A stretch of 15,818 bases of DNA, from NCBI GenBank assembly GCA_004552515.1, contig SFOF01000027.1:1-15818 (forward strand), given 5' to 3'. A model generated the notes under the pieces. That model was not told where the DNA came from and did not search any database. It saw only the letters and a list, made by a program, of their open reading frames with translations. Source of the DNA: Clostridiales bacterium. Lineage in GTDB: Bacteria; Bacillota; Clostridia; Christensenellales; Aristaeellaceae. Below, piece by piece: positions 1-5,625 of this stretch; within the stretch, counting starts at the first letter, position 1, and each line of letters starts with the position of its first letter. The position numbers were made by a program, and so were the translations under genes.

Positions 1-1046
1 ACGGCATCCGCTACGACGTGCTCCACGATGGAATCCTGCTGCTTGAGCGGTCGCAGGCCTCGATGACGCTCGGCGACGGCACGATCTACGGCGACAACAC
101 CGATCCCTACGGCTTCGAGCATCTGCTGCGGACGAACCATGTCGATCCGGCGGGCAAAAAGGCGCTCGTGCTGGGCAGCGGCGGCGCGAGCCTGTCGGTC
201 TGCGAGGTGCTGGAGCGGCTGGGCGCAAACCATGTCGTGATCAGCCGCAGCGGCGCGGACAATTATACGAATCTCGGCCGCCATGCCGACGCGTATCTCA
301 TCGTCAACGCCACGCCGGTGGGAATGTATCCGAACAACGGCGCGCGTCCCGTCGATCTGGCGCTGTTCCCGAAGTGCCGCGCGGCGGTCGATCTGATCTA
401 TAACCCCGCGCGCACGGCGTTCCTCTTGCAGGCGGAGGCGCTGGGTATACCCGCCGCGAACGGACTCGATATGCTGGTGGCGCAGGCGCGGCGCAGCTGC
501 GAGGTATTTACGGGCCGCGCGCTGGAGGATGGCGTTATCAAGCGCATTGTGCGCGCGCTGACGAACGAAATGCGCAATGTTGTGCTGGTCGGTATGCCCG
601 GCTGCGGCAAGACCACCGTCGCGCGCCTGCTGTCCGAAGAGACGGGACGACCCGTTATCGACGCGGATGCGCTTATCGCCGGGCGCGCGGGCTGCTCGAT
701 TCCCGAAATTTTCGCGCGGGATGGGGAAGAGGGCTTCAGGCGGCTCGAAACCGCCGTGCTTCAGGAGGTGGGCAGGCGCTCCGGCGCGATTATCGCGACC
801 GGCGGCGGCTGCGTCACGCGGCCTGAAAATTATGCGCCGCTGCATCAGAACGGCCTGATCGTATGGCTGAAGCGGGATATTGACCGTCTGCCGCGCGAGG
901 GAAGGCCGCTCTCGCAGGGCGATCTGCACGTGATGTACGATAGACGCGCGCCGCTCTACGCGGCCTTTGCCGACTGCGCCGCGGACAACAACGGCGCGGC
1001 GGAGGAGGCCGTGCGCCAGATCGAGGCGCATATGTCGGAACAATAA
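1..1046 (+). CDS. aroE-aroK: Bifunctional shikimate dehydrogenase-shikimate kinase (AroE-AroK fusion), 5' end missing
   Basis: The frame is open from the left edge, so the N-terminal part of AroE is outside the window. The AroE part (NADPH reduction of 3-dehydroshikimate) shows GDNTDPYGF, the glycine-rich NADP-binding turn GSGGAS and NATPVGMYP. It is followed without a stop by a complete shikimate kinase domain from about position 570. That domain has Walker A GMPGCGKTT (591-617), DADALI, the EEGFRRLE segment, ATGGGC, the lid arginine in REGRPLS and MYDRRAPLY near the C-terminus. The product would carry out two cytosolic chorismate-pathway steps, shikimate formation and its 3-phosphorylation. 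The internal ATG at 570 has no ribosome site, which favours one fused polypeptide. A strong terminator follows the stop. Fusion of these two domains is known in some Clostridia. Family assignment is secure; the true start is unseen. Confidence 0.93.
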   Translation, partial: GIRYDVLHDGILLLERSQASMTLGDGTIYGDNTDPYGFEHLLRTNHVDPAGKKALVLGSGGASLSVCEVLERLGANHVVISRSGADNYTNLGRHADAYLIVNATPVGMYPNNGARPVDLALFPKCRAAVDLIYNPARTAFLLQAEALGIPAANGLDMLVAQARRSCEVFTGRALEDGVIKRIVRALTNEMRNVVLVGMPGCGKTTVARLLSEETGRPVIDADALIAGRAGCSIPEIFARDGEEGFRRLETAVLQEVGRRSGAIIATGGGCVTRPENYAPLHQNGLIVWLKRDIDRLPREGRPLSQGDLHVMYDRRAPLYAAFADCAADNNGAAEEAVRQIEAHMSEQ

Positions 1047-1055
1047 ATAAAGCGC

Positions 1056-1104
1056 AATCGCCGTGCGGAAGCCGCCCTTTGAGCGTCCCGTACGGCGATT
1101 TTTT
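1056..1104 (+). terminator. Intrinsic terminator of aroE-aroK
   Basis: A stem of about 13 pairs (1056-1068 with 1088-1100, one G-U pair) is followed by a run of T. It lies 10 bases after the aroE-aroK stop and ends that transcript on the plus strand. Confidence 0.9.
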
Positions 1105-1320
1105 CTATTTGCGGTCTATTTGTTTCACAAAAACGCGGGCAGGGGCGAAATAAGGCCGCTTCTGCTTTCCCCAAACGCGCAGTGGAACGGGCGAAAGGGT
1201 CGCTATTCTTTGCAAAGCGCGCGGGGGGATTGGAGCGTTTTTTGACTTTACGACGCGGGAAATATGTGCTCTCAAGCCGCCCGCAGAAATGGCTTCCGGC
1301 GCGTGCATCACCGCAATACG
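1105..1320. other. Intergenic gap without recognisable gene
   Basis: About 215 bases between two convergent terminators. Short open frames occur on both strands, but none has a ribosome site or a recognisable protein. I see no convincing promoter or structured RNA. Confidence 0.5.
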
Positions 1321-1370
1321 CAAAAATTCCCGCCGTGCTCTCTCGGGGAGAAACGCGGCGGGAATTTTTG
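1321..1370 (-). terminator. Bidirectional terminator after the chagasin-like gene
   Basis: A perfect 15-pair stem (1321-1335 with 1356-1370) with A-runs and T-runs at its outer ends. It lies 10 bases past the stop of the minus-strand gene ending at 1381 and could act in both directions. Confidence 0.9.
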
Positions 1371-1380
1371 TGTCCCTTTG

Positions 1381-2157
1381 TTATTCGATGGGCGCGATGA
1401 TGTCGAACAGATCGACGCGCTCGACGCTCAGCTTGTTGTCCTGATCGACGCTCAGCGTCAGCGTGCGCATCTCGATGGGCTTTTCCTCCCAGGAGCGGCC
1501 ATAGGAGAAGGTCAGCTCAAGGGTGTCGGCGGTCTGCTTCAGGCCGCGGAAGCTGGCGACATAGGTGCCGCCCACGCCCACCAGATCGGCGTCCGCTTCA
1601 TCCTCGACATATTCGCTGGTGATCAGCTCGACGGCGCTTTCGTCGGTCGAGGTGAACGTCCACTCATAGCCGGTGGTGGCGTTGGCGCTCAGGCGCACGG
1701 TCAGCACGCCGGTTTCGGGCTCGATTTCATACCAGTCGGCGCTGGGGTCCTGATTCAGCGCGGACTCGACGAACAATTCGCCGCTCTCGTTGACAAACAG
1801 CTCCAGCACGCGGGTTTTGAGCGCCTCGTCGCTGTCGTTCACATAGCGGAAGATCAGGCTGACGGTGCCGGCCTGCTCCATCGTGGCGGTGTAGGCGGCG
1901 GTGTAAGCGCCGTCCTCGGCGGTCGATTCGCTCTTGACCTTCATCATTTCGGGCACGGAGATCTCGCTGACCCACTTATAGCCCTCGGTATCGCCGGGCA
2001 GCGTCACGCGGACGGAATAGCCGTCGTCGCCCATTTCATACCAGGGCGCGTCGGCGGCCTCGGCGGCATTGTCGTCCGCGGGCGCGGTTTCGGCCAGCGC
2101 GGCCGTGCAGCCGAGCGACAGAATCAGAACGAGCAGTATGGACAGTATCTTTTTCAT
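1381..2157 (-). CDS. Secreted protein with two chagasin-like (I42) protease inhibitor domains
   Basis: This 258-residue exported protein starts with a signal sequence (residues 1-22). Cleavage is likely after ALA at 22; C17 in a weak lipobox (SLGC) would be the alternative. Residues 145-250 carry the three loop motifs of the chagasin/I42 family of papain-type cysteine protease inhibitors: NATTGYEW at 159-166, GVGG at 194-197 and a degenerate RPW-type loop, RSWE, at 221-224. Residues 38-130 form a second, weaker copy with DTEGYKW at 56-62 but without a clear GxGG. The mature protein is very acidic and would act outside the cell. AAGGAGG lies 9 bases before the ATG. It is monocistronic, with its own terminator. 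The domain call is good; inhibition of a particular protease is inference. Confidence 0.8.
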   Translation of the reverse strand: MKKILSILLVLILSLGCTAALAETAPADDNAAEAADAPWYEMGDDGYSVRVTLPGDTEGYKWVSEISVPEMMKVKSESTAEDGAYTAAYTATMEQAGTVSLIFRYVNDSDEALKTRVLELFVNESGELFVESALNQDPSADWYEIEPETGVLTVRLSANATTGYEWTFTSTDESAVELITSEYVEDEADADLVGVGGTYVASFRGLKQTADTLELTFSYGRSWEEKPIEMRTLTLSVDQDNKLSVERVDLFDIIAPIE

Positions 2158-2605
2158 GGATGTTTTCCTCCTTGAGCGGTGCGATGTGTTTTGAGGTATA
2201 GCCTTGCTTCAGAACCTTTTCTCCTTCCTGAAACACCCATTTAGACGCAGGGATATTTTCGTTTGTTGCGGCGTTTTTCATAAAAAAACGCGCCGGATGC
2301 TGCGATACATCCGGCGCGCAATGCGGTTTGTCAGCCGACCTCGGGGCGCTGGCCTCGACGGTCACGCTCTGCTCCTGAAGCTCCTTCTCGGCGATGAGAT
2401 CCTCGATGCTCTCCTTGGTGCGCATCAGATCCTCGACGGACATGGTTTCAAAGCCGGCGGTCAGAGTCTTGACCTTCACGCCGTGGCGGCGCATGAAGGC
2501 GTCCACCTTTTCCTCGTTGCACTTGTAGGCATAGAAGCCGACGGCGCTTACGCCCACGCCGATCAGTATGCCCTTCACCAGGGGATTCGCGTTGAGATTG
2601 AACAT
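2036..2605 (-). CDS. Small single-helix membrane protein ending the HMA2 operon; C-terminus apparently frameshifted
   Basis: The open frame is 189 codons, but only about the first 88 look like a real protein. A hydrophobic helix at residues 9-27 (KGILIGVGVSAVGFYAYK) is followed by a charged, helical tail with MSVEDLMRTKESIEDLIAEKE. This resembles the small membrane proteins often found beside HMA2 and P-type ATPase genes; I cannot name the family. After P88 the frame reads through the operon terminator and overlaps the chagasin-like gene out of frame. One extra base in the C-run at 2343-2346 (minus-strand sense) would give an end A-P-E-V-G and a TGA at 2333-2331, just before the terminator, for a protein of about 91 residues. 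AAAGGAAG precedes the ATG at 2605. Function unknown; a role with the neighbouring HMA2 proteins is inferred from position. Confidence 0.6.
   Translation of the reverse strand: MFNLNANPLVKGILIGVGVSAVGFYAYKCNEEKVDAFMRRHGVKVKTLTAGFETMSVEDLMRTKESIEDLIAEKELQEQSVTVEASAPRSADKPHCAPDVSQHPARFFMKNAATNENIPASKWVFQEGEKVLKQGYTSKHIAPLKEENIHEKDTVHTARSDSVARLHGRAGRNRARGRQCRRGRRRALV
2282..2318 (-). terminator. Terminator of the HMA2 operon
   Basis: An 11-pair perfect stem (2289-2299 with 2308-2318), 8-base loop, then seven T on the minus strand (2282-2288). It ends the operon that begins near 4730. The reading frame of the last operon gene runs through it, which suggests that gene's stop codon was lost just upstream. 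Confidence 0.92.
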
Positions 2606-2652
2606 GACTTTTTCTTCCTTTAATGAATCGATGATGCGGTTTTATCGAATGA

Positions 2653-3360
2653 TTATCCCTTTCGGGCTATCATTTCAACGCTGCGGCGCAGCATATGTCC
2701 GGCGAAGGTGGCCTGGCTTTCGCCCGAGCGCATGGGGGTCAGCGTGACGCGCTGACCGACGAGGCTGACCAGATAGGCCTGTTCGCGCGGGCCGCGGGGA
2801 ATCAGGTGCCGGCCGAATGTGAGGATCCAGGCCAGCATACTGGCGCGCGTGCCATTGGGCTTGCCCAGCGAGTTGACCAGATAGAACATGGACATGACCT
2901 CGGGATCAAAGCTGCCGCGCACATGCAGCTCCTGGTAGCCGTGCTCGACGACGGCGGCCAGCGTCGTGCCGGCCGACAGCCAGCGCGTGAACGCCTGAAG
3001 CGGCGACGCGGTGAGCGACATGGCGCCGTCCAGCGCGATGCACCCCAGCGCCAGATAGCCGCTCGGGGCCATGGAGAAGCCCTCCTCCTCGCAGCGCTTG
3101 ACGTGCAGCAGGCTGGTCTTGGCCTGGCTGACGTAAATTGCGCCGATGCGGATGATGAGCTGTTCCTCCGAGATTACGCCGCTGTCGTAGCGGCAGGTCA
3201 GCGTGCGGATGCGCGGGTTGTAGCGGCTCTCCAGCACGCCGGGGATCCGCGCAAGCAGCGCCTCGTTGGGCACGGGCATTTCAAACAGCACGCGGATGCG
3301 GCCGGGAATGGCCGAGAGCACATCCAGATGCAGCGCGTCTTTTTCATTGCGCATGGACAA
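2653..3360 (-). CDS. HMA2-domain protein with P1B-ATPase-like M1-M4 membrane region, no catalytic domain
   Basis: 235 residues. Residues 12-85 form an HMA2 (heavy-metal-associated type 2) domain with the signature IPGRIRV at 18-24 and a second half IPGVLESRYNPRIRTLTCRYDSG. Residues 98-190 are hydrophobic and follow the order of the first helices of P1B-type ATPases: SGYLALGCIAL, an RWLSAGTTLAAVV segment, a loop like the ATPase M2-M3 region, then ASMLAWILTFGRHL where ATPases have M4. No CPx, TGE, DKTGT or other ATPase motif exists, and the protein ends soon after. Start TTG at 3360 was chosen because AAGGAG (3375-3370) is 9 bases away, against 15 for the ATG at 3354. It begins 3 bases after the previous stop, so expression is coupled. 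A metal-binding membrane protein is likely; the substrate is unknown. Confidence 0.72.
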   Translation of the reverse strand: MSMRNEKDALHLDVLSAIPGRIRVLFEMPVPNEALLARIPGVLESRYNPRIRTLTCRYDSGVISEEQLIIRIGAIYVSQAKTSLLHVKRCEEEGFSMAPSGYLALGCIALDGAMSLTASPLQAFTRWLSAGTTLAAVVEHGYQELHVRGSFDPEVMSMFYLVNSLGKPNGTRASMLAWILTFGRHLIPRGPREQAYLVSLVGQRVTLTPMRSGESQATFAGHMLRRSVEMIARKG

Positions 3361-3363
3361 ATA

Positions 3364-3711
3364 TCATCTCTCCTTCGGGGACATGAACAGCAGCCTGAGC
3401 GAATTGGCGACGACCAGGATCGTCGAGGCGTTGTGCATGAGCGCGCTCATCATGACGGAAATGTTGCTGGCCGCGCCCAGAATCAGGCCGACCGTGTTGA
3501 TGCCGATGACCGTCGCGAAGTTCTGATGCACGATGTTCATCGTCGCGCGGGACAGGCGGCGCAGGCCGGGGATTTCGGCCAGCGCCTGCGCAATTTCAAG
3601 GCGCTGCTCAAAGAGGTATTTCAGCCCGTCGGCCGACGGACGGATGCGACCGGGCAGATTGCTGACCGGATGAGCCTTCATCCAGTCCTTCGTGTTTTCC
3701 TTCGTCAGCAT
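3364..3711 (-). CDS. HMA2-like start joined to the last two helices of a CtpC-like P-type ATPase (remnant or mini-protein)
   Basis: 115 residues. Residues 14-50 look like the first strand and helix of an HMA2 domain (NLPGRIRP at 18-25, ending AEIPGL). Residues 51-110 match the C-terminal end of CtpC-like P1B ATPases: RRLSRATMNIVHQNF, a helix at 66-82, the short loop, then LMHNASTILVVANSLRLL, where the family has HN-(A/S)-(S/T)-hydrophobic-N-S-L-R-L. Everything between (second half of HMA, M1-M6, and the actuator, P and N domains, roughly 600 residues in an intact enzyme) is absent. The simplest reading is an in-frame internal deletion of an ATPase gene. A functional two-helix protein is the alternative. 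It begins 21 bases after the preceding gene with only a weak ribosome site (AAGGCGA) and ends 3 bases before the next. Family similarity fairly sure; function unknown. Confidence 0.65.
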   Translation of the reverse strand: MLTKENTKDWMKAHPVSNLPGRIRPSADGLKYLFEQRLEIAQALAEIPGLRRLSRATMNIVHQNFATVIGINTVGLILGAASNISVMMSALMHNASTILVVANSLRLLFMSPKER

Positions 3712-3732
3712 AATATCGCCTTTTTTTGAGGT

Positions 3733-4110
3733 TTAATTGATTGGAAGATAGCCCTTCAGGCGGTTTCTCATGAGCTGCGCGATGCGCCCTTCGTCGCACG
3801 GCTGCCAGTTCTGCTCGCCGGCCAGCTCCAGCCCCACGTCGGTCACGATGCCGATCCACTTCATGATCTGGCGGGAGGAGGTGACAGACGGGTCGTAGAG
3901 TATGAGCGCCGTGCCGATGCGCGCGTTTAATTGCACGTCGATCACGCCGCCGGGCATGTCGAGCGCGTCCTTCACATAGTGCAGATAGGGCAGCGCCTCA
4001 GGCGGCAACAGATTGTATTTGCGAAAGCCGAGTCGGAGCCGGCCAGGCAGATCGCAATCATTTTCGGGCGTGAGATAGCCCTTGATCAGGCGTTTTTACA
4101 GCGCGTTCAT
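3733..4110 (-). pseudogene. HMA2-domain protein with in-frame stop at codon 5
   Basis: The ATG at 4110 overlaps the previous stop as ATGA and has GGGAGGA 10 bases upstream, the typical coupled start. It reads M-N-A-L and then TAA (4098-4096). The same frame continues open for 120 more codons with a clear HMA2 domain: KRLIKGYLTPEND, the signature LPGRLRL, GGVIDVQLNARIGTALILYD and RQIMKWIGIV. The only downstream start in frame is TTG at 4008, beyond the LPGRLRL motif and without a good ribosome site, so it would yield a damaged 91-residue domain. A single base change at the TAA would restore about 125 residues. I therefore call it a pseudogene or a sequencing error; readthrough or reinitiation cannot be excluded. 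Near-identical stretches coding RLxKGYL occur at both ends of the gene. Confidence 0.62.
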
Positions 4111-4598
4111 GGCGTCGTATTCCTCCCGAACAGACTCGCGGCCCACCATAAGAGCGTCATCGCGCCCGGCACGCCCCATCCGCATCGGGACAGGCTGAGC
4201 AGACCCGCCGCGCCCATGGAGAGCGCCGCCAGCGTTTTTGCGTTCAGCACGCCGCCGGTCAGCGCCATGACGCTTTCATCCACGGCGCGCAAGAGCGCCT
4301 TGATTCCGCTCTCGGCCAGGCAGGGCGCGCCCGATTTGATGCGCTCCTCAAGCCCCATCAGGCGGATGATCGCGCCCTCGAGCACGGCGGCTTCAACCTG
4401 CGTTTCGTCATAGCAGACCAGCAGCGAGGCGGTGCGCGGCTCGATGCGAATATCCCGCACCACGCCCGTGACCGTCAGCTGGCGCTTCATGTCCTCGGCG
4501 CGGGCACTGTCCTCGCGCAGGGCGGGGATGGTCAGGCGCATCCGGCCGGGCAGGCTGGCGCGCACCTCGACGACGCCGCGGAACGACGGCAGCTTCAT
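4107..4598 (-). CDS. HMA2-domain protein with hydrophobic C-terminus, first gene of the metal-related operon
   Basis: 163 residues from the ATG at 4598. Residues 8-75 are an HMA2 domain with LPGRMRL at 16-22 and TGVVRDIRIEPRTASLLVCYD. Residues 118-157 are hydrophobic, enough for one or two helices, so the protein is probably membrane-anchored with the metal-binding-like domain in the cytoplasm. The start is doubtful. The frame is open upstream for 26 codons (reading LLAAGTAAASLSKPQGHNL), and the strong AGGAGG at 4692-4687 lies there, but at codon 1 its ATG (4679) is followed at once by TGA. The overlapping GTG (4677) gives MKHILVGA and would join the frame if one base near 4653 were removed, creating a natural N-terminal membrane helix. 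The gene ends in ATGA with the next. No metal-binding cysteine pair is present, as is usual for HMA2. Confidence 0.68.
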   Translation of the reverse strand: MKLPSFRGVVEVRASLPGRMRLTIPALREDSARAEDMKRQLTVTGVVRDIRIEPRTASLLVCYDETQVEAAVLEGAIIRLMGLEERIKSGAPCLAESGIKALLRAVDESVMALTGGVLNAKTLAALSMGAAGLLSLSRCGWGVPGAMTLLWWAASLFGRNTTP

Positions 4599-4602
4599 GA
4601 GA

Positions 4603-4677
4603 TTATGTCCTTGCGGCTTGGAAAGGGAGGCGGCAGCCGTTCCCGCAGCCAGGAGCGCCCACCAATATGTGCTTCAC
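4603..4677 (-). other. Leader ORF or detached N-terminus of the first HMA2 gene (start-stop ATGTGA)
   Basis: The best ribosome site of the operon, AGGAGG at 4692-4687, is 7 bases from an ATG that is followed at once by TGA and 9 bases from the overlapping GTG at 4677. The GTG frame encodes 24 residues starting MKHILVGAPGCGNGC and stops at 4605-4603, just before the ATG at 4598. It is either a regulatory leader peptide or the true N-terminus of the HMA2 protein separated by a one-base insertion. Confidence 0.45.
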
Positions 4678-4705
4678 ATAATAAATCCTCCTTACATAAT
4701 CCATC

Positions 4706-4734
4706 GGAAAGGGCAGGATGAATGTCCTTTCCTG
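4706..4734 (-). promoter_or_regulatory. Stem-loop in the leader of the HMA2 operon
   Basis: Inverted repeat GGAAAGG (4706-4712) with CCTTTCC (4726-4732), and an overlapping alternative CAGGA/TCCTG pair. It would sit at the very 5' end of the transcript predicted from the promoter just upstream. Either an RNA hairpin or a DNA operator is possible. Confidence 0.35.
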
Positions 4735-4740
4735 ACTTTC

Positions 4741-4769
4741 AATATATCACAACGCGTGTTAGAGATAAA
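4741..4769 (-). promoter_or_regulatory. Possible promoter of the HMA2 operon
   Basis: On the minus strand a -10-like TATATT (4746-4741) follows a poor -35 TTTATC (4769-4764) with 17 bases between. The region is much more AT-rich than its surroundings and lies between the deformylase terminator and the operon. The -35 match is weak. Confidence 0.35.
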
Positions 4770-4841
4770 TAACTCGCGTATTAAAACACAAAGACGCGCC
4801 GATGTGTCGTTCGTGAACACTTTTTACGCGCGTCGCTTTAC

Positions 4842-4874
4842 AAAAAAACGGCCGGGCAAAGCGCTTGTCCGGCC
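4842..4874 (-). terminator. Terminator of the def transcript
   Basis: GGCCGG/CCGGCC stem (4850-4855 with 4869-4874) with additional inner pairs, followed on the minus strand by seven T (4848-4842). It lies 9 bases after the def stop. Confidence 0.88.
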
Positions 4875-4883
4875 ATTTGGCGT

Positions 4884-5294
4884 TCAGATGAGGATGCCCT
4901 CCAGATGATCACATTCATGCTGGATGATCTGCGCCGTCATGCCGGTGAAGGTTTCGGTATGCTCGGCCAGCGCCGTGTCCTGGAATCGGACGCGGATGGA
5001 AAGATAGCGCGTCGCGGGGCGCACGCCCGTCAGCGACAGGCAGCCCTCCTCCGTCTCATAGGGGCGCGAGCGGCGGACGATCTCGGGATTGAGCATCGCG
5101 CGCAGCCGTCCCTCGTCGTTAAAGACGATGATGCGTCTGCTCACGCCGATCATGTTGGCCGCCATGCCGACACATTCCTGATTATGGGCGCGCAGCGTGT
5201 CCAGAAGATCCTGCGCCGTGCCGAGGTCATCGGCTCCGGCGGGCAGGGAGGGCCGGCTGAGCAGCGCCTCGTCATGGACGATGGGCCGTATCAT
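4884..5294 (-). CDS. def: Peptide deformylase
   Basis: 136 residues. The enzyme removes the formyl group from the initiator methionine of nascent proteins. Motif II EEGCLSL (metal ligand C85) and motif III QHECDH (H126, E127, H130) are intact. Motif I reads GMAANMIG (43-50) instead of GxGLAAxQ, so the usual catalytic Gln is Asn. This pattern and the abrupt end after HLEGILI are typical of the short 136-residue deformylases common in Clostridia and other Bacillota, so the length is normal for that subgroup. AAGGAG lies 7 bases before the ATG. It starts 12 bases after the TM1266-like gene and is followed by a terminator, so the two form a transcription unit. Its activity with Asn in motif I is assumed rather than shown here. 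Confidence 0.93.
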   Translation of the reverse strand: MIRPIVHDEALLSRPSLPAGADDLGTAQDLLDTLRAHNQECVGMAANMIGVSRRIIVFNDEGRLRAMLNPEIVRRSRPYETEEGCLSLTGVRPATRYLSIRVRFQDTALAEHTETFTGMTAQIIQHECDHLEGILI

Positions 5295-5306
5295 GATTTA
5301 CGCTCC

Positions 5307-5564
5307 TTACTCCGCGTCGGAATAGGCGACGCTCGCGCGCACATGGTTGATCGCGTCCAGCCTTTCGGCCAGCGCGCTGATCACAGCCTCGGGCGCGTCC
5401 AGCGCGACGGAGATGATGTTGATGCGGCGGGACGGATAGGGCAGCCCCATGCGCCCGATGATATAGGCGCTGTATTCGTGCAGCAGCGCGTTGAGCGCGT
5501 CAACCGCGTCGTAGCTTTTGACGATGATGGCGATCACGGCCACCTGAGTGGATGGATTGGACAT
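5307..5564 (-). CDS. TM1266-family ACT-like regulator (putative iron-only hydrogenase system regulator)
   Basis: 85 residues from the ATG at 5564, chosen because AAGGAG (5579-5574) is 9 bases upstream; the in-frame ATG at 5600 has no ribosome site. The sequence matches the TM1266 family: VAVIAIIV, then LNALLHEYSAYIIGRMGLPYP and INIISVALDAPEAVISALAERLD. The fold is a small ferredoxin-like ACT domain related to the regulatory domain of NikR, without a DNA-binding part. The family is annotated as a putative [FeFe]-hydrogenase maturation regulator because of its frequent genomic neighbours. No hydrogenase or Hyd maturation gene is in this window; instead it is cotranscribed with def. Family membership is confident; the regulatory role is not demonstrated. 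Confidence 0.85.
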   Translation of the reverse strand: MSNPSTQVAVIAIIVKSYDAVDALNALLHEYSAYIIGRMGLPYPSRRINIISVALDAPEAVISALAERLDAINHVRASVAYSDAE

Positions 5565-5625
5565 GAGCGGCCGCTCCTTTCTGCGAGGGGAGGCTTTCAT
5601 ATTAAATAGTGTGCCCGGGTTTGAC

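Noticed and set aside
1264..2175. A 303-codon plus-strand frame over the chagasin-like gene
   Set aside because: It crosses a strong terminator and opposes a gene with signal peptide, ribosome site and family motifs.
4674..4679. TGA at codon 2 read as selenocysteine or tryptophan (altered code)
   Set aside because: No other gene in the window needs TGA as a sense codon; several genes end in TGA, so the standard code applies. A frameshift or leader ORF explains it better.
4801..4830. Hairpin GTGT...ACAC before TTTTT as a plus-strand terminator
   Set aside because: The stem is only four or five pairs with conflicting alternatives, and no plus-strand gene lies upstream.
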